The notes below the pieces were generated by a model, which was not told the DNA's origin, made no database searches, and saw only the letters and a list, made by a program, of their open reading frames with translations. Below are positions 1 to 9,900 of a DNA stretch of 64,000 nt, one piece after another (the first letter of the stretch is position 1; each line of letters opens with the position of its first letter). The position numbers and the translations under genes were made by a program. Source of the DNA: Paraescarpia echinospica. Lineage: Eukaryota > Annelida > Polychaeta > Sabellida > Siboglinidae. The stretch lies in NCBI GenBank assembly GCA_020002185.1, contig CM034532.1, positions 25,336,100 through 25,400,099 on the forward strand, read 5' to 3'.

Positions 1-468
1 AACCATATTGTCTATATTATTAATGTCCATTTTATTTTACTTAATAATTATGGTAGGTTGATCAAAATGAAAGTTCAACTATTAACTGTTGACCATTGGG
101 CATTATTTGACTTGTTTGTAAACATTGAGGTGTCCCTGACACAACCATTGTTGTGAAGAAACACAACAGCATTGCTTGAATTTAAAATAATTTATTATGC
201 ATTCCAAGATCTGTATAATTTCCTGTATAGTTCAATGTCATGAAATGTTCACAGTACAATGCAAAGGTCACTACTACAACAATGACACTTAATTGTTTTG
301 TTCATTAATGTCACACATCAACATGAAGTAATGTTAACATGTTGTTCACAGTTTGCAGCTGACAAGTAGACATTGAAAACAACTGAAACAGCAGAAGTAC
401 AAGAACTAGTCAGCTTCACTGCACGTACAGGGAACTATAGAAGGCGGAACAGAGTACATTGCCGACTA
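1..468. other. Upstream AT-rich non-coding sequence
   Basis: No coding region or recognisable repeat is visible. The sequence is AT-rich and full of stops in all frames. Confidence 0.5.
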
Positions 469-858
469 GTGTAGATATAATCGGTTCACTGTTTCATATA
501 TCCATGCAAGTGAAGTGTACCAATGTTCACAGGACACTGTTGGTCGAGTGTAGATAAATCCATTCAATGCATCATACAGCAATGCAAGTAAAGTGTACCA
601 ATGTTGACAGGACACTGTTGGCCAAGTGTAGATATAATCAGTTCAATGCGTCATATACATAAATACAAGTGAAATGTGCCAATGTTCACAGGATACTGTT
701 GGTCGAATGTACATATAATCAGCTCAATGTGTTATACATCAATGCAAGTGAAATGTGCCAATGTTCACAGGACACTGTTGACCAAGTAGATATAATCAGT
801 TCAATGTGTCATATATCCATGCAAGTGAAGTGTGCCAATGGTCACATGACAGCAATGT
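469..858. repeat. Diverged tandem array, about 78-bp unit, 5 copies
   Basis: Five consecutive units begin with a variant of gtgtagatataatcagttca and contain the phrases 'ccaatgttcacaggacac' and 'tgttggtcga'. Units differ by about 10-20 percent and by small indels, so the array is older than the cleaner arrays further right. A 93-residue open frame across it is a by-product of the repetition. Confidence 0.8.
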
Positions 859-904
859 GTAACTGTGTCAATGTTCATGTGACACGAGGCTCAAGTACCG
901 CTAC

Positions 905-1344
905 AGATCATTGGGCAGTTTTGTTCGCAGGATGGCAGATACATAGTTAGGGTACAGCTCCGTACTATGACCAGATCAATCCTGACCCATATGTGTGAAA
1001 AGGTAGTTTACCTTAGGAAAGGGAAGACATACCACAGATGGTCTAATACGGCACATTCAAGTTGTGCCAGCAACTGCAACAAAGGTGTTCATCGTTGACA
1101 TAGGGACAAATGATCTAAGCAAGATTAATGTAACTGTAGTAATAGTATGCCAAATATCGAACTTTGTACAGTTAAGAGAAAATGTTGATATTTTAGAAAA
1201 TAAATTTGCTGGAAGTGAGAATTTACATATACAATAGTTAACAAAAGAATTTAGAGAAAAAATGTATTGAGGAGTATGTCGAGAGACCTTGCACATGAAG
1301 TAGCATGAGGATAGCAGCCAAGACTACTGCAACCGCTGGTTAAC
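905..1344 (+). pseudogene. Degenerate SGNH-hydrolase copy, + strand
   Basis: In the + reading the segment near 1062-1170 translates to a run containing VDIGTNDLS and a following VVIVCQI. It matches the intact-looking SGNH open frame on the opposite strand immediately to the right, which has VDIGTNDLS and VVVCEI. A worn GHSFVRR-like block lies near 910 (read as DHWAVLFAG) and a worn SMRIAA ending near 1305-1320. Frameshifts and stops (for example TGA near 1268) break the frame, so this is a dead relative of its neighbour. The two copies face each other tail to tail. Confidence 0.65.
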
Positions 1345-1950
1345 AGCATGGAATGCATGTATAGCTGCTAACCTCATGCTACCGACATACCTAATCGATC
1401 CAAGTGGACTCATGTGCACACCGTCTTTCGCATAGTATTTCTCCTCAAACAATTTACGGTGATGCCAGTAAGTTATTGTTTCCAAATCTTTTACCAATGC
1501 ATAAATTTTATCATTAAGAATCTGTCTGACATGTTCCAAATCAGATCTCACTTCAAACCGACTAAACTTTACTGGTACTCGGGTCAATATTTCGCATACT
1601 ACTACCTGGACCACAGAAGGTATTGCGAGCAATTCACGAGCGAATGCCACAATACGGTCTGCTAGGTCCTCAGGTACACAATCTATATTGCTTAGATCAT
1701 TAGTTCCAATGTCAACAACAACAACAGTTGGTGCAACTGCCCGCACAGCCCCCAGTTCCAGAAAAAGGCCATCCATAGTAAGCCCACCTTTCCCTCGGAA
1801 AACGACCTTTCCAAACATATCAGACAGGCAGAGGTCTGGTCGATAGTACCTGTGCTGTACCCCACATATGTTACCTCTCCGACACGTCTCTGCCATCCTG
1901 CGGACGAAACTGTGACCAATGATCAACAAGGTTGGCGTCACCTTCGGCAT
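1324..1950 (-). CDS. SGNH/GDSL-type hydrolase domain protein (possibly mobile-element derived)
   Basis: About 208 residues if translation starts at the Met of MPKVTPTLL (1950). An upstream in-frame Met at 1974 is possible, but the bases between look like a splice acceptor (tttccag just before), so this could be a 3' exon. Block I is IIGHSFVRR with the nucleophile serine; a central block is VVVDIGTNDLS; the last block, DGVHMSPLG, supplies the Asp and His of the catalytic triad. Short SGNH proteins of this kind are frequent in invertebrate genomes and are often parts of retroelements (family knowledge). The presence of an inverted decayed copy next door fits a repeated origin. No substrate can be inferred. 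The frame is open over its full length, so it may be functional or young. Confidence 0.6.
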   Translation of the reverse strand: MPKVTPTLLIIGHSFVRRMAETCRRGNICGVQHRYYRPDLCLSDMFGKVVFRGKGGLTMDGLFLELGAVRAVAPTVVVVDIGTNDLSNIDCVPEDLADRIVAFARELLAIPSVVQVVVCEILTRVPVKFSRFEVRSDLEHVRQILNDKIYALVKDLETITYWHHRKLFEEKYYAKDGVHMSPLGSIRYVGSMRLAAIHAFHAVNQRLQ

Positions 1951-1974
1951 GATCTGGAAAGTAAGAATGTACAT

Positions 1975-3005
1975 ATAGTTAAGTTTGTCCAGCTATTCCA
2001 TACATTTTATAAATGCAGTTATTACCACACTGTTCTTAGTGCACACAACACCGATGTCTTTTATCAGTGTTGTGATTCACGACAGAAACCAACGTGGAGG
2101 TGACAGTGTGAATCTTCTGTCTCTGTATGTGAGTATGCGAGAATATTTGTATGAGTTTGCAATTGAGTATATCAACAATAATATATGTTCAATTAAATGT
2201 AAACATAACACATTTTTTCATTATATTATAAAATTAATTATTTTATATTAATTATAAAAGTGTCGATGGCACTGGATAAAATGTTAAATGGCTCAATATC
2301 AATAATGTAAAACTCGGCCAAAACATGTCAAGATCATATAGATTTTTTAATTGTGAAAGTATTATTTTAACCAAAGCTTTTTTTTTTTAAATAAATAACA
2401 TCATACATTATTTACATATATATAATTCATTATTCGCACAAAATACATCAGGATTTACGTGCAAACAGTGTTGATTATGTGGATTTTAAATTGTAGCAAA
2501 CAGTGTGACCTACAATGGCTACATTCTGTTTGTATCTCATACGAATCGAACAGTCGGGCACAGAAATATTGGATCACTTCAGTCTACGCTCACATTCTCA
2601 GACCCAATGCTACATTTGTAAATCAATTAAAAACTATGACTAATTTTTAGAATAGCTTAGAAGCATACATTTTAATTGGTGTCAGAGCAAGCATTTTGTG
2701 ATTTGCATAGCGCGCGCGCCCGTCGAACTTAATTGTGCCAACGCCAACGTGGCGTACATGCTGCGGCACAGCTCGTGCGCTTGTCTGCTAACTGCGCTTT
2801 TCCATTTTGAACGCCAAACAGTGTGCAACATGCCTATTTTCGACGGGCCGCTGCGTCTTTCCGACAAAGCTCACAACTATAACATGCATATCATATTAAA
2901 GTAGATATACATAAAATAGAGTGCGTAAGATAAATAAAAGGCTGTTGGTAATTTTTACCGTATTTTTAAACGATTGTTTAAACGTCAAAGTTAACAACCA
3001 CTTAC
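1975..3005. other. Non-coding interval with a short CpG-rich patch
   Basis: Mostly AT-rich. A CpG-rich patch at about 2705-2870 (starting gcgcgcgcccgtcgaac) stands out and is open on both strands for about 60 codons, but no family is recognisable. It could be promoter-associated. Further exons of the possible divergent gene at 3006-3041 were not found here. Confidence 0.4.
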
Positions 3006-3041
3006 CTCGGTCAAAATTTTCGGAAAACTGTCCGCGAACAT
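3006..3041 (-). CDS. Possible first coding exon of a divergent gene (MFADSFPKILTE)
   Basis: Read on the - strand, an ATG in fair context (agccATGt) is followed by 12 open codons and then a perfect 5' splice site (GAG|GTAAGTGG), phase 0. The site lies 832 bp from the EPS15 start, facing away from it, as in a bidirectional promoter. The rest of the gene would lie left of 3005 and is not identified; it may be outside the window. The protein start is not recognised. A chance ATG plus donor is the alternative. Confidence 0.3.
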
Positions 3042-3873
3042 GGCTATGACGTAGTTCTGTCTTTCATTGGTTCATGTGATCATCAATATAGGTCGAATAT
3101 TCATTTGCATAATGTTGCCACGCAATCTTGGGGAAGCCCCGAATCTTGGCGGGAGCGGAGCCACGCGTCACAGATTTTGGTCTAGATTCAGAGGACAAAT
3201 CTACAGTGCTGCCTCTAGCGGATTGTAATGTACCTAATCCAGGCAAGGCCTGCATGATCACAAATACCAGTTATACTACAATGTACATATTATGTGAACG
3301 TTCGAATTGCATTCGCGATGTCTTGTTGAAAGGATGTTCATACAAAGTGCTACTTTTGTTCTGATGGCAGTGGTGCGGCCCGAGACAGCACTGAAAGGGA
3401 CAACGGGCTAAAAATAGAATATGCACCCAACATCCTGTCACCCGTGTCGACTGTCGGGTAGAACGTTCTGTCTCATTGCAGAGACATGTGTAGGAACATG
3501 TTGACAACTGACAAGTGCTTATGCAATTTCAGTTTGCATGAAACTGAGTAATGATGAGCTACCTCAAAATGTAACCGCTTTTTCCACTGTAGAAAACTAC
3601 CGCAATTGATGCAATTAGTACTAAAATAATCTCAAACACCGACGACGCCAACATCGTTGCTATATTTCCATTACAGTGCCGTGCCTGGAAAATACAAAAC
3701 ATAGTTTGAGAGCATTTGACATATTTGGATTACTTGCGAAACGAATGATTAATTTCTTCATCAAATTGTTTGAAAATATATTTTTTATCCTTACCTTTCG
3801 TAGTTTATTAACCAACATACGTATATATTTTATCCATTCACGTGCAAGCCGCCTCGTTACGCCCATAAGAAAT
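3042..3873. promoter_or_regulatory. Inferred EPS15 promoter / 5'UTR region
   Basis: This is the interval between the divergent exon candidate and the EPS15 start codon. An inverted CCAAT box (attgg, 3066-3070), a GC-rich patch (ggcgggagcggagcc, about 3158) and higher CpG than the flanks suggest a promoter. The transcription start and 5'UTR length cannot be read from sequence alone. Confidence 0.4.
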
Positions 3874-3900
3874 ATGGCGGTTACCCCGTCGATGGCCCAG
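3874..3900 (+). CDS. EPS15: EPS15 exon 1 (start, residues 1-9)
   Basis: Encodes MAVTPSMAQ, then a donor CAG|GTATTT, phase 0. The start sits in the context aatATGGCG. A second in-frame Met (residue 7) exists, but the first matches the MA- start and length of vertebrate EPS15 proteins. The exon is tiny and found by phase and by similarity of layout, so it is somewhat less certain than the others. Confidence 0.75.
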
Positions 3901-6900
3901 GTATTTTCATGTTATGTTTTTATATTCTTAGCGCAGTGTCGTTTTGTGTGGACATTTGTTGTTCGGAAGACAGTCGGTATGCATCGAATGTTATATATAG
4001 TGCTATTTCAGCAATTATCAATATCGAATGCCTACATGTTATTTGATTGAACGTTCTGGCTAAAGTAAACCTTCGTATCGATTGCTGGAGACGAGACGAT
4101 GTCGGAAATGAAGCCTGACCCTAGATGATGGACTGGTGATCTGAGATTTGATTTCTTAGCGGTACAAACCCCCAACACAAAGTTGACACAATGTATTGCA
4201 TCACACTTGATCACTGCAACACTCCATGCAACAGTATATGTTTTATTAGCCAATACCACTGACAGTGACAGGCAGCGACATTTGATAAGTGGGTGGGGCC
4301 GAGCCTCGTGCAAACATGTAACTGTAAGTTTGGCAGTTGTGTAGAATCCGGACCCACCTCGATTTCGCTGTTATAACTTGAGTTCTGCTTAACTTTGAAA
4401 CTTCAGAGTGTTAGTTCCATCATTCAACATCATCCCAGGCATATTTATATTACAAAAATATTGTGTCTTGACGCACATTTGAAGCCCAAATAGCGACCCG
4501 GTTTGCGCTAGTCTGCACCGCTGCGGTTGTGGATTACTGCATCATGCTCATAAAATTCGCAATATAGCGGCGTATGTTGATGCAAACTGGGGCGCTATTT
4601 ATGCCTCAAAAGTGTGCTAAGACGCAATATTCTTAAATGTGAATATGCCTGGGATAATGTTGAATAATGGAAGTAATGCACTGAGGTATCAAAGGTAGCC
4701 AAAATTCAAGTTATAATGGCGAAATCGAAGTGGGTCCGGATTCTACATAAGTGCCGTAAGTTTTTGTAACGGTGTCATCTCGGAGGAAGAGAGAAAATAT
4801 TAACTGTATTTGTTTTTCAATAGTACTGACGATTTAACAATATTATATGTGGAAGAATTGCTTTCTAGCAGTTGTAATCTGGCCTTGTACTGTGAACATA
4901 TTATAGTATATAATGATATAGATGGTTCATGTTAATTAATGTTTTATTATCATTTGTAATTATAACTTACAAGTAAAACAAACATTCCCATTAATAATGT
5001 TCTAAAGCATAATGCCATTATGCTAAAATAAATCCTCATGTACAAACTAATATATATATAAATACTAATACGACATCTGACATAATATAACAATGATATG
5101 CTTAGTGAATATCTGCAATTATATATATATAGTACAACACGCTAAGTTGCACCTTTCGTTTATATAGCACAGGCATGGTTAATCAAATAAAGCTTATCAG
5201 TATTGGTCTCTGATAATTTTGCTTAGCTTAAATAAGTTTGCATGGCAGGACAGAACTTTGAACAGGACTAACATCTTATTAGAAATTAAGTAGTGCTGTT
5301 TGTACAAACAGTTTGGAATGCCCACAATACCATGGAATAATTGAACATCAATACCATTCCATTTAACAGTTCCCAGGTGAACAAGTTCTGATTTCAGTAT
5401 GGACAGTGTTTGCCATTCATTGTAAAGATCTACATGTTTGCTGTTTCAGATTGCCGGGGCTCATTTGTCAACCTATGAAGCCCTTTTTCATCAGGTAGCG
5501 TATTTAAACCAGCATTTTCAGTGCATTACAGTAAATTTATAGCAGTGGTGATTTTTACCTCTGAATTTGTTCTGGGAAGTATATTGATTGATAACTCAAG
5601 TGAGGTGTATGGGCAGCTCTCATGAAAAATGTACAGTAACGATACTACTAGTGACATGTCTAATACAAATGTTTAATATGAATTTTTTTAGCACCTATCT
5701 AGTACTATTAATAACAAGTGTCCTAATATATTGTATACACAAAGCAACAAAACAGATATAGTAGTATTTGTATACAGAAGAAAGTTTCATATATTCATTT
5801 CAATAGTTAAATTTGACATCTTTAAAAAATCATATATCTCAATAATTATACAGATTTAGAAACTTTTTCACATTTTACTTTTTCTTAGTTAACTTAGTAT
5901 TTGTATGAAGAAGAAATTCAAATCACATTTACTTTCACCTGTACAATTACACAGTGCAGTTGTAGTTTTTTAGAACACTGCAGTTGTGATTGTCACTGCT
6001 GTTATTTGAGCTTTTATGACACTGTGTATTGTGATTTAGTTGTAATTGAGTCTGGCCCAGGCAACAGGAATACATGCTGTGCAAATGTAATTGACCATTG
6101 TAATCAAACCCAGTCAATCAGCAAAGAATTGACAGCATTAAAGATGGCGTCACTGTCACCTGATATATACACACAAGTTTATGTAATTTATAGTTTCATG
6201 TAGGGGGCTGAGAAGTTAAACAACATTGGTTTCGTGTAGGTTACTTGTGAACACCATCAACGAATAGTTTTAAATGTTACCGTGTACGGTATGTAGTGTC
6301 CCACACACCAGGCGCTTAGCCAGAGACCTGTCTGCCTGTCTTAAAGACTGGCAGATGACTGGCAAAGATGGGTAATTACAACATATAACACTGGTGGAAT
6401 TTAGAGGGGGCCAGCTGGCCACTAGATTAACTAATAGTCCCAAGTCTATGGGTGCTCATTAATGACTATCATTGGGACAACTGTAGCGAAACCAATCAAA
6501 TGGACCAGTATTAATTAAATAAATGGCTCAAATGACACTGGTTTGTCATTGAAAAAACTAAACTGGCAAAAAATGGCTGTGATTGATGTGAATGGTTTTC
6601 GTGCCAGCCGTCCGTGTGCTAAAAGGCATACTTTTGATTAATTCAAGACTGGCAACAAATTATTTCTGGCTAAGGGCCTGCCACTCATTATTATCCTCTG
6701 CGCACACATTGTTATTCAAAAACTTCCTCTCCCTATTGATGCTCCAGGTTGACACAAAGGGAACAGGAGTGATCAGTGCGCTTGATGCTGCCACGTTTCT
6801 CAAGAAGTCTGGCTTGAGTGTCGGTGTTCTCTCACAGGTACGTCATGTAGAAAACACAAGGATACATCCACATAGCCCATTGCTGATTGCTTTGTAACAT

Positions 6901-9900
6901 ATCTGACCTGCCACAGCAAAGTGGATATTAAGTTGCAAAATGGAGTTTTGTACCTTTTTGGATTCCGCAGATGATGAGCTGTAAAGTTATACCCAATTTG
7001 TTGAAATATCTTCAGTAGTTTTTCGATTTATTGCTAAAATTGAAACTAACTTTAGATACAGGGTCATTTTGACTCATATTTTCTATTGTTTTTTTTATTT
7101 ATGGGTTCATAACTGAATGTAGTTTATTAATTTTGGATTGTTTGTTGAGGAAAATAAACTTGACATTGAAAGATGATATCATAAGGTATGCATGTACACA
7201 TTTCTGCCAGAATCATGAAGTTGTTGGAACATGACCTAGACAACTATTTTTGGTTCATGTCCACGATAGGGGTGAATAGGTCTGTGCCACTTAATACCCG
7301 GTTCGCTTTGACGGGTCACACATTTCACACTTATATAAATGATTTAAAATAGGTTCTTTGTAACATATTTCACACAGCTTCAGTTTAGACTGCAAAGCTG
7401 TTGTGAGTCTGCAAGCAGCATGCATTATGTGCTTTCTTTACAGTAAGCATTGTGAATATTACAAGTCCCCCTCTTATAAGGCTAGCCATTCTGGAAAAGT
7501 ATTGTGGCTTGTTTATATAAGATCTATGGTGGCCTCTTGTGGAGGGGGGGATTATCGTGTTTACAGCAGGCGATGATAAACAATTAAATGTGAGTTATTT
7601 TTACTAAAAGAATATAGTGAGATATCTTTGTAATAAATATATGGTTTCTATACATTCTTAGTTTAGGGTAAAATGTGGCGCTGTTTCCCAAAGGAGTACT
7701 CGTGTGATTTTAATGTCTCTTAATAGTTAAAAATGTAAATTTACATTTTGGCCATTTTTAACAACCCTATGTCAACAGTTTTATTTCATACTAGGTTCCA
7801 TTTCTACATGAAATAATAAAATGCACAAATGTCTACCAAATTTGGGCATTTATTAAATTATTATCCATTCTGTCATTTATAATTAATTTTAAAATGGCCA
7901 GACATGTTCTGAGACATTTAAAAGTTTGGTCACCAGCTGATAGTATTCACCAGTGTTTGGGGTCGAAGTATACGTAGATACGTACTTAAGTGCAAATACT
8001 TCAAAACTTGTCCAGTGCAAGCACATCAGTTCAGATATATTTTAGTCACAATTAACAACAATAAGATAGACTATTCTGGTATAATTTTTTACTTCCATAA
8101 TTGACAGCATTTTTTATCAGTGATCATTTATCATGTAGACATTTAGTACATTTTAACATTGCCTTTTTATAATTCAGTTCTTGAAAAATTCAGTATCAAA
8201 ATTCATCAACAGTTGCGTGTGAGTTATTACAACATGTATGTACAGTGCATGACACCTGACCTATTTATTTAGATAAACATTTGGACTGAACATTACACTT
8301 TGTCCCCCATTCAAATGGGGGGGGTCTTCCTGTCTCAGACAAAGGGAATCAGCAGACGGATGTTCTTGCTCTGGCTCGTCTCCGTAATAAACCTTGTCCT
8401 CTGGGGCAGGTAATAAGATAAGGACTCAATTGAGTGTTCTGGTATATATGGTTAGTGAGAAACATTTGAACAATAGCTTCACTCTATTAACTGTTAATGG
8501 TGGGAGTGTATTGATCAGTATTTTAACTTTGGTGAATACCATCATAATTTATTACAGAACCAGGAGATTATGCACCGGTTGTAATTTACGTTCTGTGCAC
8601 AGACTTGAGACTTCCTGGTTGCCACACCAAACTTGTGGAATTCACTCCCTGTGAACATTAAATTAGCTGGAAATAGTTTCATTTCACCATCATCTAAAAA
8701 TATGTTTTAAGGCCAGACACCCCAGGCGAAATGGTGTTTTTTGACGAAAAATACTTTAAATGGTTTTCTGCCAGATTATTATACCTTTGTATGCATACTA
8801 TCAATATAGTTCACTTCTATGACAATTACATACCTCTAAGTGGGTTGTAGTCCTGGTATTATGCAATCTTTGACTGCCAATTTCTCAAAAACATTGTTCT
8901 TCAAATTTCTGCATTTGGAAACGGGATATCTCTGGGAGTAATTACGCTATATAAATAATGTTTTCATAGTTGCATTCACCTTTACCTACTGTGTGCAATC
9001 ATCAGACACTTTTTTTATATCATGAATAGTTTGAAAGATATAGCCATATTTGTTAAAAAAAAAACAATTTTTTTTTTGTATTTAATTTTTTTTTTTTTTT
9101 TAATAAAAACATAAAAAAATGCTCTGATCATTGCACAATAGAATGTATAGAGAACATGGATTTGCAAGAATTATAACTATATATGGGTTCAATAAAAAAG
9201 GCAGTGTTTCCAAATTTGCCAATGTTTGCTCAAAATGGCAGCCATTTTGTTTGTTACTGTGGAAACATGGGTCTGGCTGAAAAAAGTTCATTATATATTT
9301 TACTCAGTAAGACCCATTTCATGCATTGGGCAGAACAAATTCAACTGTTTGCACAAATAAAAAAATAATCAGATCTACCTGTCATGTCTGGCCTTAATAT
9401 TGCATATCCTCCTTAGCTTCTTAGCACACCCATCCATCCGTTAATGACTTTTGCATTGTATACTATCACGAGTATGCCAATCCTTTGGTTTTGATTTTTC
9501 GCGATTATTGACACGAAAGAAGTCATTTTATTATTACGGAGTGATGCGCAGTGCTGTCGCAGTGGATAAAACATTGAAGAGAACCTGGGTTCAAAGCCTG
9601 TGCTGCTGTTTCGAACCTTGTGCAAATTTGTTCACTACATTGCTCCAGTTTAATCAGCTGTATGAATGAGTAGGGTCTACTTGGTTGTAGACAGTGGTGG
9701 ATATTTGTGTACAAACTTTCTTAGTGCACTAATTGCAGCATGGCTGAATTCTTCCCAGAGAAATCAAGATGGTGTTCAATTGAACAAGTCTGCCAGGGAG
9801 TACAGTGTAAAGAACCATGAGCAGACCTAAGAACTGGACAGTACTGTGCTATATAAGAACTTACCTTTACTTTTGTATTATATTATCAGGTGTGGGAGTT

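Larger units (their letters stand above)
6838..9889. other. EPS15 intron 3
   Basis: Holds a TTAA-flanked element (8711-9393) and a sense SINE copy (about 9541-9872). A possible cassette exon is noted at 8353-8409. The stretch 6838-8300 shows nothing else recognisable. Confidence 0.7.

Noticed and set aside
2682..2904. Overlapping open frames in the CpG patch
   Set aside because: Short, open on both strands, no recognisable domain or splice context; more likely promoter-type composition.
5901..6203. 100-codon Cys-rich open frame in intron 2
   Set aside because: Low complexity, no signal peptide or domain, and no splice sites joining it to EPS15.
8339..8409. 71-nt exon using the stronger acceptor tctcag
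   Set aside because: The length is not divisible by three and would break the EH1 frame. Only the 57- or 54-nt versions are kept, as a candidate.
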